This document shows, one piece after another, positions 8,611-14,837 of a stretch of DNA of 14,837 bases. A program made the translations under genes and the position numbers. This DNA is from Candidatus Alcyoniella australis. Its GTDB lineage: Bacteria; Lernaellota; Lernaellaia; JAVCCG01; Alcyoniellaceae. The stretch lies in contig JAVCCG010000030.1 in the NCBI GenBank assembly GCA_030765605.1, positions 1 through 14,837 on the forward strand, given 5' to 3'. The stretch's first letter is position 1. Each line of letters begins with the position of its first letter. Under the pieces are notes generated by a model. It was not told where the DNA came from. It made no database searches and saw only the letters and a list, made by a program, of their open reading frames with translations.

Positions 8611-9609
8611 ATGTACAAGGCGAGGATTATCGGGACCGGATTCTACGTACCGCCCAAGGTTGTGACCAACGCAGATTTGGCCAAGCTGATAGACACCACC
8701 GATGAGTGGATCCAGGCCCGCACCGGCGTCAAGCAGCGACACTACGTCGAGCCGGGAATGTGCAGCGCCGAGATGAGCGAGTACGCGGCGCGCGCCGCGT
8801 GCCAGGACGCCGGGATCGACGTAAGCGATATCGACTTCATTTATCACGCCACGCTCAGCCCCGACCACCTCATGCCCGGCACGGGCGTGATGCTCGGCCA
8901 TCGGCTCGGTCTGGGCGGTGTGCCGGCAATGGACGTGCGCAACCAGTGCACCGGGTTCGTCTACTCGCTGGCCTCGGCTCAGGCGATGATCGAAACCGGG
9001 ATGTACAAGACGATCCTGGTCAACGGCTGCGAGATCCACTCAACCGGCCTGGAGTTTGCCGATCGTGGCCGCGACGTGACCGTGATCTTCGGCGACGGCG
9101 CGGGCAGCGCGATCCTCACCCGTGAAACCCGCGGCGAGGGCTACGGTATTCTCAAGACCGTGCTGCACGCCGACGGCAAGTTCTACAAGGCGCTGTGGTG
9201 CGAGGCCGAGTCGAGCTGCGAGCACCCGCGGCTGACCCACGAGATGCTCGACGACGGCCGAATCTTCGTCAAAATGAAGGGCAAGCTGGTCTTTGCCCAC
9301 GCCTGCCAGCGCCAGCCCGAGGTAATGCGCGAGGCGCTCGAGGGTTCGGGCTACAGCCTAGAAGATGTGGACGCCTTCGTCTTTCACCAGGCCAACCTGC
9401 GGATCATCCAGTATATCTGCGGGCAGCTCGAAGTGCCCGAGAGCAAGGTGCATAACAACATTGACAAGTATGGCAACACCACCGCGGCCACGATCCCGAT
9501 CGTGATGCACGAGGCTCGGCAGAAGGGCCTGATTAAAGAGGGGTCGCTGGTGCTGATCAGTTCGTTCGGCGCCGGGTTTACCTGGGCCGCGTCGCTGGTG
9601 CGCTTCTAA
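8611..9609 (+). CDS. fabH: 3-oxoacyl-ACP synthase III (KAS III)
   Basis: This is a 332-residue thiolase-fold condensing enzyme that starts fatty acid synthesis by joining an acyl-CoA to malonyl-ACP. I start it at ATG 8611 rather than ATG 8605: AAGGAGG at 8598-8604 abuts the first but is 6 bases from the second, and numbering from 8611 puts the catalytic cysteine at residue 113, near the usual 112. The triad is C113 in RNQCTGF, H259 in FHQANLRI and N289 in KYGNTTAATIP. The C-terminal GAGFTWAASLV is also typical. It lies 96 bases after IMP cyclohydrolase and may have its own weak promoter (TTGTCC 8553-8558, TAGCGT 8576-8581). No other fatty-acid genes adjoin it, so a role in a specialised pathway is possible but not indicated. 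Confidence 0.88.
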   Translation: MYKARIIGTGFYVPPKVVTNADLAKLIDTTDEWIQARTGVKQRHYVEPGMCSAEMSEYAARAACQDAGIDVSDIDFIYHATLSPDHLMPGTGVMLGHRLGLGGVPAMDVRNQCTGFVYSLASAQAMIETGMYKTILVNGCEIHSTGLEFADRGRDVTVIFGDGAGSAILTRETRGEGYGILKTVLHADGKFYKALWCEAESSCEHPRLTHEMLDDGRIFVKMKGKLVFAHACQRQPEVMREALEGSGYSLEDVDAFVFHQANLRIIQYICGQLEVPESKVHNNIDKYGNTTAATIPIVMHEARQKGLIKEGSLVLISSFGAGFTWAASLVRF

Positions 9610-9618
9610 CCGGGGCGG

Positions 9619-9635
9619 CCCGGCTTGGAGCCGGG
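9619..9635 (+). terminator. Hairpin just after fabH
   Basis: CCCGGCT at 9619-9625 pairs perfectly with AGCCGGG at 9629-9635 around loop TGG, 9 bases after the fabH stop. It has no T-run. The 3-base loop TGG is the complement of the CCA loops of the nearby repeats, so it may be an inverted member of that family acting as a terminator. Confidence 0.45.
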
Positions 9636-9702
9636 GGCAAAACTCGCGGATTACGCTGGTAGTTGACCAACGATCCACACCGCGTAGGAAGATGGGGGTT
9701 GG

Positions 9703-9751
9703 AAATATTGTGAAGACAATATTTGGGTGAGCGCTCGCAGGGCATTGTCTT
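9703..9751. other. AT-rich hairpin with overlapping alternative pairing
   Basis: AAATATTGT at 9703-9711 and ACAATATTT at 9716-9724 form a perfect 9-bp stem with loop GAAG. AAGACAAT at 9713-9720 is also an exact complement of ATTGTCTT at 9744-9751, so the two pairings exclude each other. The AT-rich arms stand out in a GC-rich sequence. It could be a bidirectional terminator or part of an RNA; function is unknown. Confidence 0.4.
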
Positions 9752-9831
9752 GAGATTTATTTATACCTGTAAGCATGCGGCTCCCTGGCATTCCCCTCGC
9801 GCTATACACAAAGATCGTTTACCCCACCTTC

Positions 9832-9921
9832 CCCAATCGTTCGTCGCGGAGAGGGTCGTTGAGTTTCGACCAGAGTCCGCTCGCGTGCCATGAGGCGGCT
9901 CCAAGCCGCCTCAAAGGTGCC
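9832..9921. repeat. Dispersed intergenic hairpin repeat, copy B
   Basis: This is the counterpart of copy A at 6871-6960. It has CGCGGAGAGG at 9845-9854, CGACCAG at 9867-9873, and a hairpin of GAGGCGGCT (9892-9900) with AGCCGCCTC (9904-9912) around loop CCA. It ends with CCTCAAAGGTGCC (9909-9921), which recurs at 7048-7060. Confidence 0.6.
9892..9912 (-). terminator. Strong hairpin downstream of purH(C)
   Basis: A perfect 9-bp GC-rich stem with a 3-base loop lies 14 bases beyond the minus-strand stop at 9927. No T-run follows on the minus strand, so it may stabilise the mRNA end rather than terminate alone. It is part of repeat copy B. Confidence 0.4.
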
Positions 9922-9926
9922 AAAGA

Positions 9927-11177
9927 TCAGTGCTTGAAGCTGCGATGGCCGGTAAAGACCATTGTCGCGCCAACCTCGTTGCAGGCCTCGATCGACTGAT
10001 AGTCGTTGATCGATCCTCCGGGCTGGATCACCGAGCGCACTCCCTGGCTTAGCCCGATGTCGATGCCGTCGCGGAACGGGAAGAACGCATCGCTGACCAT
10101 TGTTGCACCCTTGAGCCCGCCGTTGATTGCGGCCACGTCGGCCTCGATTGCTTCGCGTTGTTGTGGGTCGTCGACAAGGCTGAAGTTTTTGTTGTGGCGC
10201 TCGAACGCCAGGCGATCACTCAGCTTGCGGTACGCCTTGTCGCGGGCGATCTCGGCCACGCCCACGCGGTCCTGCTCGCCGGTGCCGATGCCCACGGTCA
10301 CGCCGTCCTTAACGTAGAGCACCGAGTTCGAGGTGACGCCGGCCTCGACCATCCAGCCGAAGAGCATGTCCTCGTATTCGGCGTCGGTCGGCGTGCGCTG
10401 CACTTGATAGTGTTGGCCTTTGTATTCGGTCTGCGCCGCCATCAGTCCCTCGCGGGTGCGCGGCTGGGGCACGAACGATAGCTGGGCGATCAGCGAGCCG
10501 TCGATCAGGCTCTTGAAATCGACGAAGCGCTCGCTGGCGAACTCGTTCAGTCGTGCGATGTTGCCGATGCGCATAATTCGCAAGTTCTTGCGTCGGGCGA
10601 GGATCTCGACCGCGCCGGACTCGAACTCCGGCGCCACTACCACCTCGGCGTAGCGCTCGGAGATCGCCTCGGCCGTGGCCTTGTCCACCGCGCGGTTCAG
10701 GGCGATGCACCCCCCGAATGCGGCCACATGGTCCGCCAGATCGGCCTTGAGGTAGGCCCCGCACAGCGAGTCGTCCACCGCCACGCCCGAGGGGTTGTTG
10801 TGCTTCATGATCGTTACGGCCGGACGATCTGTGAGATAGCGCAGGATGTTCAGTGCGTTGTCCGCGTCAGTGAGGTTGATTTTGCCCGGGTGCTTGCCGA
10901 ACTGCAGCAGCTCGGCGTCGCACACCAGGTAGCGCCCCGGCGCGATGGTTTGCACATCGCCCAGCACCAGGTTGCCGTTGACCGGCTTGAACAGCGCGGC
11001 CTGCTGGCCCGGGTTCTCGCCGTAGCGCAGTCCTTTGCTCTCGTCGCCGATTACCCAGCTGACTTTTTCGTAGAACATCGTCTGGCGCTTATCCCCGGAG
11101 ATAAAGCTGATCTCCATCTGCTCGGGAAACTGCTCGTCGATAATCGTGCGATACGCTTTTTTCAGGTCCTGGGCCAC
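9927..11177 (-). CDS. purH: Stand-alone AICAR transformylase (C-terminal half of PurH)
   Basis: This 416-residue enzyme formylates AICAR with 10-formyl-tetrahydrofolate to give FAICAR, the substrate of the IMP cyclohydrolase at 7831-8514. It contains only the transformylase domain of PurH. Motifs are LRYGENPGQQ near residue 50, the catalytic K-H in MKHNNPSGVA, AAFGGCIALN, SNSVLYVKDG, GTGEQDRVGVAEIA, SDAFFPFRDGID and the terminal TGHRSFKH. The start is GTG at 11175-11177, preceded by GGAGG with 9 bases between them; the ATG at 11192 is out of frame. The short N-terminal stretch DLKKAYRTIIDEQFPEQ looks like the PurH inter-domain helix, so the split lies in the linker. The gene follows panB by 50 bases on the minus strand and is probably in one operon with it. 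Confidence 0.9.
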   Translation of the reverse strand: MAQDLKKAYRTIIDEQFPEQMEISFISGDKRQTMFYEKVSWVIGDESKGLRYGENPGQQAALFKPVNGNLVLGDVQTIAPGRYLVCDAELLQFGKHPGKINLTDADNALNILRYLTDRPAVTIMKHNNPSGVAVDDSLCGAYLKADLADHVAAFGGCIALNRAVDKATAEAISERYAEVVVAPEFESGAVEILARRKNLRIMRIGNIARLNEFASERFVDFKSLIDGSLIAQLSFVPQPRTREGLMAAQTEYKGQHYQVQRTPTDAEYEDMLFGWMVEAGVTSNSVLYVKDGVTVGIGTGEQDRVGVAEIARDKAYRKLSDRLAFERHNKNFSLVDDPQQREAIEADVAAINGGLKGATMVSDAFFPFRDGIDIGLSQGVRSVIQPGGSINDYQSIEACNEVGATMVFTGHRSFKH

Positions 11178-11227
11178 AGTCTCGATCCTCCATGAAACGA
11201 CGGCGAATTGCCGCCAAGCCGGTGCGG

Positions 11228-12061
11228 CTAGATCTTGTCGAATTCCTTGTCGGGCATGGTGAAGGTGTGCTCCGCCGCCGGGAACTGCTTGGCCTTGACT
11301 TGCGCCACGTAGTCCTTGGCCGCGGCCACGATCTGCGGCCCGATTTCGGCGAACTTCTTAACGAACTTGGGGCTGAATCCTGATTTGATCCCGAGCATGT
11401 CGTGGACCACCAGCACCTGGCCGTCGGCGTCGACTCCCGCGCCGATGCCGATGATCGGGATGCTCAGCTGCTCGGAGATCAGCTTGGCCAGCCGGTCGGG
11501 CACGCATTCGAGCACCAGCATGAAGGCTCCGGCCTGCTCGATGGCCAGCGAATCCTCGAGGATGATTCGCGCCCGGTCGGCGGTGCGCCCCTGGACGCGG
11601 TAGCCGCCGATCATGCCCGCGGTCTGCGGTGTCAGGCCCAGGTGGCCGACCACCGGTATGCCCGATTGGACCAGCGCGCCGATTATCTCGATCATACGGC
11701 CGCCGCCCTCGAGCTTGACCGCGTCGCAGTTGCCTTCCTTGATAAAGCGCGTGGCGTTGACAATCGCCTGCTCGACCGACGCGTTGTAGCTGCCAAAGGG
11801 CATGTCGCCGATCAGCATCGCGTAGCTGAGCCCGCGGCTGACCGCACGGGTGAGCACCAGCAGCTCGTCCATGGTTACCGGCAGTGTGTCGCGGTAACCC
11901 AGCACCACGTTGGCCGCGCTGTCTCCGACCAGGATTGTTTCGACCCCGGCCTCGTCGAGCATCAGTGCCGTGGGATAGTCGTAGGCCGTAAGCATCGTGA
12001 TTTTCTCGCCATCGCTTTTGGCCTTGTTCAAGTACCCGATGTCCACTTTCTTACGTTTCAT
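11228..12061 (-). CDS. panB: 3-methyl-2-oxobutanoate hydroxymethyltransferase
   Basis: This enzyme uses 5,10-methylene-tetrahydrofolate to hydroxymethylate alpha-ketoisovalerate to ketopantoate, the committed step of pantothenate and CoA synthesis. It has 277 residues, a normal length. Family motifs are complete: ITMLTAYDYPTA, VGDSAANVVLGY (Mg-binding Asp), DMPFGSY, VKLEGG, VGHLGLTPQ, LECVP (catalytic Glu) and IGIGAG..DGQVLVVHDMLG. The start ATG at 12061 has GGGGAG at 12073-12068 with a 6-base spacer. It leads a minus-strand unit with AICAR transformylase and is divergent from the SHMT-GcvT gene. Its leader is about 160 bases if the promoter at 12232-12259 is real, and that leader is structured. 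No panC or panD is adjacent. Confidence 0.93.
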   Translation of the reverse strand: MKRKKVDIGYLNKAKSDGEKITMLTAYDYPTALMLDEAGVETILVGDSAANVVLGYRDTLPVTMDELLVLTRAVSRGLSYAMLIGDMPFGSYNASVEQAIVNATRFIKEGNCDAVKLEGGGRMIEIIGALVQSGIPVVGHLGLTPQTAGMIGGYRVQGRTADRARIILEDSLAIEQAGAFMLVLECVPDRLAKLISEQLSIPIIGIGAGVDADGQVLVVHDMLGIKSGFSPKFVKKFAEIGPQIVAAAKDYVAQVKAKQFPAAEHTFTMPDKEFDKI

Positions 12062-12074
12062 GGGTGTCTCCCCG

Positions 12075-12154
12075 TGCGGCGCTTTGCCGCATTGTGGAAT
12101 CGGGAGCAGTCCCGGCCGGTAAGGTCCGGTCCGGGCCGTATGGGAAACTGCTCC
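12075..12154 (-). promoter_or_regulatory. Structured leader upstream of panB, possible cis-regulatory RNA
   Basis: Read on the minus strand, GGAGCAGT (12154-12147) pairs with ACTGCTCC (12110-12103). This encloses an 11-base single-stranded segment and an inner stem: CCCGG (12135-12131), a bulged A at 12130, then CCGG, loop ACCTTA, CCGG and CCGGG (ending 12111). Next comes a hairpin TGCGGC / GCCGCA (12091-12086, 12080-12075) abutting the panB ribosome site. The segment CTCCC at 12106-12102 could instead pair with GGGAG of that site (12072-12068), so the outer stem and ribosome-site masking exclude one another. This layout resembles a translational switch. No known riboswitch consensus was recognised. 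Confidence 0.45.
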
Positions 12155-12231
12155 ATTCTAGATTGCCGTGCCCCATAACGTCCTGTTGCCAGGTACATTC
12201 GGGGCCTGCTTCTTAATTGAAAGCAGAGGTC

Positions 12232-12259
12232 ATCTTATACGATGAATCATGCTAGTCAA
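12232..12259 (-). promoter_or_regulatory. Candidate promoter for panB-purH(C)
   Basis: On the minus strand TTGACT (12259-12254) lies 16 bases before TAAGAT (12237-12232), with an overlapping TATAAG (12239-12234). The start of transcription would fall near 12225, inside a small hairpin (CTGCTT 12206-12211 with AAGCAG 12221-12226). Confidence 0.45.
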
Positions 12260-12298
12260 TCCCGTTCGCAGCCCGCCCCCAGGGCTGATCGCAGGCGA

Positions 12299-12326
12299 TT
12301 GACTTGCAGGATCAACGGTGTAAGCT
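12299..12326 (+). promoter_or_regulatory. Weak candidate promoter for the SHMT-GcvT fusion gene
   Basis: TTGACT at 12299-12304 is followed after 16 bases by TAAGCT at 12321-12326 (3 of 6). It would start about 60 bases before the ATG. The rest of the 331-base divergent gap (12062-12392) holds only the panB leader and promoter signals described separately; no gene and no recognisable glycine riboswitch. Confidence 0.3.
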
Positions 12327-12392
12327 GTGGCCTGCCTCGCCTGTCCACTAAGACGGCAAATCACCGAATCGCACAAATAGAGGTGCAATCAC

Positions 12393-14837
12393 ATGCCCAA
12401 AAAGCTGATTCCGGATTTTCTTTTCGACGACGACGTTGAGAAGTTCGACCCGCTGTTCGCCGAGTTGGTCCGCTGCGAGTCCGGACGCCAGACGCGCCAG
12501 ATCAACCTGATTCCGTCCGAGAGCGTCTGTGCCTGGCCCGTACGCAAGGTGCTCGACTCGCCGTTCACCAACCTCTACGCCGAGGGCTATCCGCCCACGG
12601 CCTTTGTTAAGAAGAACGAGGAACAGCTTTCGGACGTCGACTTCAACCTCGCGCACTTTCGCCGCTACGCCGACCGTCGATTCTATAAGGGCAACGCCTA
12701 TGTCAACCTGGTCGAGGCGATCTGCCGCAAGCGCGCGGCCCAGTGCTTTGCCAACCAGCGCGTGGCCGCCGACCAGATCTGGGCCAACGTCCAGCCGCTG
12801 TCCGGCGCGGCCGCCAACCTGGCGGTCTACGAGGCGTTTCTGAAGATCGGCGATCGGCTGATGACCATGGACCTGATGCAGGGCGGCCACCTGAGCCACG
12901 GCAGCCAGTTCCACATGAGCGGCAAGCGCTACCAGATAATTCCCTACGGGGTCGATGCGCGTACCGAGGTCTTTGATTACGACGAGATCCGCCGCATCGC
13001 CCTGGAGAACCGGCCGAAGATGATCGTCGCCGGATTCACCTCATACCCCTGGGCGCCGGACTGGGCCAAGTTCCGCGCGATCGCCGACGAGTGCGGCGCA
13101 ATGCTGATGGCCGACATCGCCCATCCCGCGGGCCTGGTGGTGGCCGGGGCCTACCCCAGCCCCGTGGGTTATGCCGACGTGATCACCTTCACCACCCACA
13201 AGACCCTGATGGGGCCGCGCGGCGCGGTGATTCTGACAACCGACGAGGATCGGGCCAAGAAAATCGACACTGCGGTGTTCCCCGGCGAGCAGGGCGGTCC
13301 GCACATGAACAACATCGCCGCCCTGGCCGTGGCCTTCAAGCTGGCGGCCACCGACGAGTTCAAGCAGCTCCAGCACAAGATCGTGGCCAACGCCAAGCTG
13401 TTCTACGAGGAGCTGCAGCGGCTGGGCCTGCGCATCAGCTACAGCGGCTCGGACACGCACTTGTTCCTGATCGACCTCAAGCCCCTGGCGCGCAAGGGCA
13501 AGCCGATGCTCTACGGCGAGCCCGCGGCCCGAATCCTCGAACTGGCCGGGATCGTGCTCAACAAAAACACCATCCCCGGCGACAAAGCCACGGCCATGGC
13601 CTCGGGCCTGCGCATCGGCACGCCGTGGATCACCCAGCGCGGAGCGGGCGAGGCCGAGATCAAACGCCTGGCCGAGCTGATCCACCGCGTGCTGGTCAAC
13701 ATCGAGCCCTTTGTCTACCAGGGCGTGACCCGGCGGCTGCCGCGCGGCAAGATCGACGTTACGATCCTCGACCAGGTGACCCACGAGGTCGACGAACTGA
13801 CCCGCACGCTCAGCCCCAGCTCCGAGCGCTTTAGCGGCTACCCGCACTACCCGTTCCTCGACGAGACCCCGGAGCAGCCGCTGCTGGTCAAGATCCGCGG
13901 CGAGCGCGCTCAGGCCTTTTTACAGTGCCTGGTGACCGACGACCTGACCAAGCTCGAGCCGGGCAAGGCGATCAATACGCTGCTGCTCGACCGCGAGGCC
14001 AACGTGGCGGCCGAGGTCGGCGTGGCGCGGTTGGAGTCCGACCAGCGCTCGGTGCAGCGTTTCGCGCTCAGCGCCGGACCGCAACGTGCCGACTGGATCT
14101 ACAAGTGGCTGTGCGGCAATGCCGACGGCTACCTGCTGTTCGAGCCCGATAATGTGATCTCCAAGGTCGAGGGCCCGGTGGCCATCGAGCGCATTGCGCC
14201 GGACTCGCCCGAGGCTCAGATTCTGGCCGAGCTGCCCGCGCTTGATGCGGCGCTGATCGGCAAGCCCGCGGCCGAGATCTACGGCCAGAGCCCGGAGCGT
14301 TTCGCGGTCTACAAACCGTTCTTCGTCGGCCAGTACGCTTTGGCCGATTTGGTGGAGCAGCCGACCGACCGCGTGGAGTTCAAATGGGAGCAGCCCGAGA
14401 CCGGGCTGCTGCGCACGCCGTTGTATGAGGAGCATCTGCGCCTGGGCGGCAAGATGGTGCCCTTCGCCGGTTGGGAGATGCCCGTGCGCTACGGCTCGAC
14501 CATCGACGAGCATAACGCGGTGCGCCAGAACGCCGGGCTGTTCGACGTGGCGCACATGGGCGTATTAGAGATCAGCGGCCCGCATGCCCAGGATCTGATC
14601 GATCTGGTGGTGAGCAACTACGTGCGCTGGTTCTCGGACAACATCTCGTTCTACAGCTACGTGCTGGGCATCGACGGCAAGGTGCTCGACGACGTGATGG
14701 TCTATCGCATGCACGTCGATCGCTTCCTGATGGTGGTCAACGCGTCCAACGAGGACAAGATCTGGGCCTGGATCAACCTGGTCAACGACGGCAAGGCGCT
14801 GATCGACCGCAGTTGGCCGATCCGCAGCCGGATGCAG
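12393..14837 (+). CDS. glyA-gcvT: Serine hydroxymethyltransferase fused to GcvT-like segment and aminomethyltransferase (partial)
   Basis: This frame is open for 815 codons to the window edge, so the C-terminus is missing. Residues of about 25-465 are SHMT, which converts serine and tetrahydrofolate to glycine and 5,10-methylene-THF: NLIPSES, YAEGYP (62-67), NVQPLSG, GGHLSHGS, D241 and H244 in ADIAHPAG, the PLP lysine K270 in TTHKTLMGPRG, and the substrate Arg R407 in GLRIGTP. A 26-residue insertion sits between YAEGYP and FYKGN. Residues of about 495-670 resemble a worn GcvT/YgfZ folate-binding module (AQAFLQCLVTDDLTKLEPG). From about 675 a normal GcvT begins (TPLYEEH, FAGWEMPV, GLFDVAHMG) with the catalytic-loop D766-D767 in KVLDDVMVY. 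GcvT releases methylene-THF from aminomethylated GcvH. The start ATG at 12393 has AGAGGTG 7 bases upstream. Confidence 0.9.
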   Translation, partial: MPKKLIPDFLFDDDVEKFDPLFAELVRCESGRQTRQINLIPSESVCAWPVRKVLDSPFTNLYAEGYPPTAFVKKNEEQLSDVDFNLAHFRRYADRRFYKGNAYVNLVEAICRKRAAQCFANQRVAADQIWANVQPLSGAAANLAVYEAFLKIGDRLMTMDLMQGGHLSHGSQFHMSGKRYQIIPYGVDARTEVFDYDEIRRIALENRPKMIVAGFTSYPWAPDWAKFRAIADECGAMLMADIAHPAGLVVAGAYPSPVGYADVITFTTHKTLMGPRGAVILTTDEDRAKKIDTAVFPGEQGGPHMNNIAALAVAFKLAATDEFKQLQHKIVANAKLFYEELQRLGLRISYSGSDTHLFLIDLKPLARKGKPMLYGEPAARILELAGIVLNKNTIPGDKATAMASGLRIGTPWITQRGAGEAEIKRLAELIHRVLVNIEPFVYQGVTRRLPRGKIDVTILDQVTHEVDELTRTLSPSSERFSGYPHYPFLDETPEQPLLVKIRGERAQAFLQCLVTDDLTKLEPGKAINTLLLDREANVAAEVGVARLESDQRSVQRFALSAGPQRADWIYKWLCGNADGYLLFEPDNVISKVEGPVAIERIAPDSPEAQILAELPALDAALIGKPAAEIYGQSPERFAVYKPFFVGQYALADLVEQPTDRVEFKWEQPETGLLRTPLYEEHLRLGGKMVPFAGWEMPVRYGSTIDEHNAVRQNAGLFDVAHMGVLEISGPHAQDLIDLVVSNYVRWFSDNISFYSYVLGIDGKVLDDVMVYRMHVDRFLMVVNASNEDKIWAWINLVNDGKALIDRSWPIRSRMQ

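Larger units (their letters stand above)
9610..9926. other. Gene-free stretch between convergent fabH and purH(C)
   Basis: No credible gene is present; a 74-codon plus-strand frame at 9775-9999 has no ribosome site and runs into the antisense of purH(C). The stretch contains a GC-rich hairpin right after fabH, an AT-rich perfect hairpin with an overlapping alternative pairing, and copy B of the intergenic repeat whose strong hairpin sits next to the purH(C) stop. Confidence 0.6.

Noticed and set aside
9775-9999. 74-codon plus-strand frame in the gap before purH(C)
   Set aside because: No ribosome site, no motif, and it covers the repeat and the antisense of the purH(C) end.
12062-12392. Glycine or tetrahydrofolate riboswitch in the panB / SHMT-GcvT gap
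   Set aside because: The genes made this plausible, so I looked for the conserved cores of both classes by eye and saw neither; the panB leader structure is reported only as an unclassified candidate.
12348-14555. Minus-strand frames of 188, 268 and 211 codons under the SHMT-GcvT gene
   Set aside because: All are antisense to a continuous plus-strand frame with SHMT and GcvT active-site motifs.

Overview
The window looks like a chromosomal segment from a GC-rich, free-living bacterium. It carries housekeeping genes (purine, pantothenate, fatty acid and one-carbon metabolism) and secreted phosphatase-type proteins. A lipoprotein with an acidic tether and a C-x5-C-x5-C-x4-C motif, poly-Asp tails and a split purH suggest a deltaproteobacterial-like lineage (the Myxococcota / Desulfobacterota / Lernaellota sphere). 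That placement is inference from style, not a computed result. I see no mobile element, CRISPR array, rRNA or tRNA.

Layout. (1) 76-2780, plus strand: a tight two-gene unit with a 2-bp gap. It encodes a phytoene-desaturase/retinol-saturase-type FAD oxidoreductase and a flavin reductase with a C-terminal plant-type 2Fe-2S ferredoxin domain, plausibly a redox enzyme and its electron-transfer partner. (2) 2764-5409, minus: a large lipoprotein joining a YncE-type beta-propeller to a phosphoesterase domain; its 3' end overlaps the reductase gene by 17 bp. (3) 5586-6830, plus, divergent from it: a secreted purple-acid-phosphatase-like metallophosphatase with a long poly-Asp tail. (4) 7158-8514, plus: purN followed by a stand-alone IMP cyclohydrolase (the N-terminal half of PurH). 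(5) 8611-9609, plus: fabH. (6) 9927-12061, minus: panB followed by a stand-alone AICAR transformylase (the C-terminal half of PurH). (7) 12393 to the window end, plus: an 815-codon open frame, truncated by the window, that fuses serine hydroxymethyltransferase, a degenerate GcvT/YgfZ-like folate-binding segment and the start of a canonical GcvT aminomethyltransferase.

Regions 4 to 7 form a folate one-carbon neighbourhood. SHMT and GcvT make 5,10-methylene-tetrahydrofolate, PanB spends it, and PurN and AICAR transformylase spend 10-formyl-tetrahydrofolate. The most interesting items are the SHMT/GcvT-like/GcvT fusion, the purH activities split onto opposite strands, a structured leader before panB that could compete for its Shine-Dalgarno sequence, and a family of short intergenic hairpin repeats (loop CCA or TGG) in the two gene-free stretches near 6.9 and 9.8 kb.
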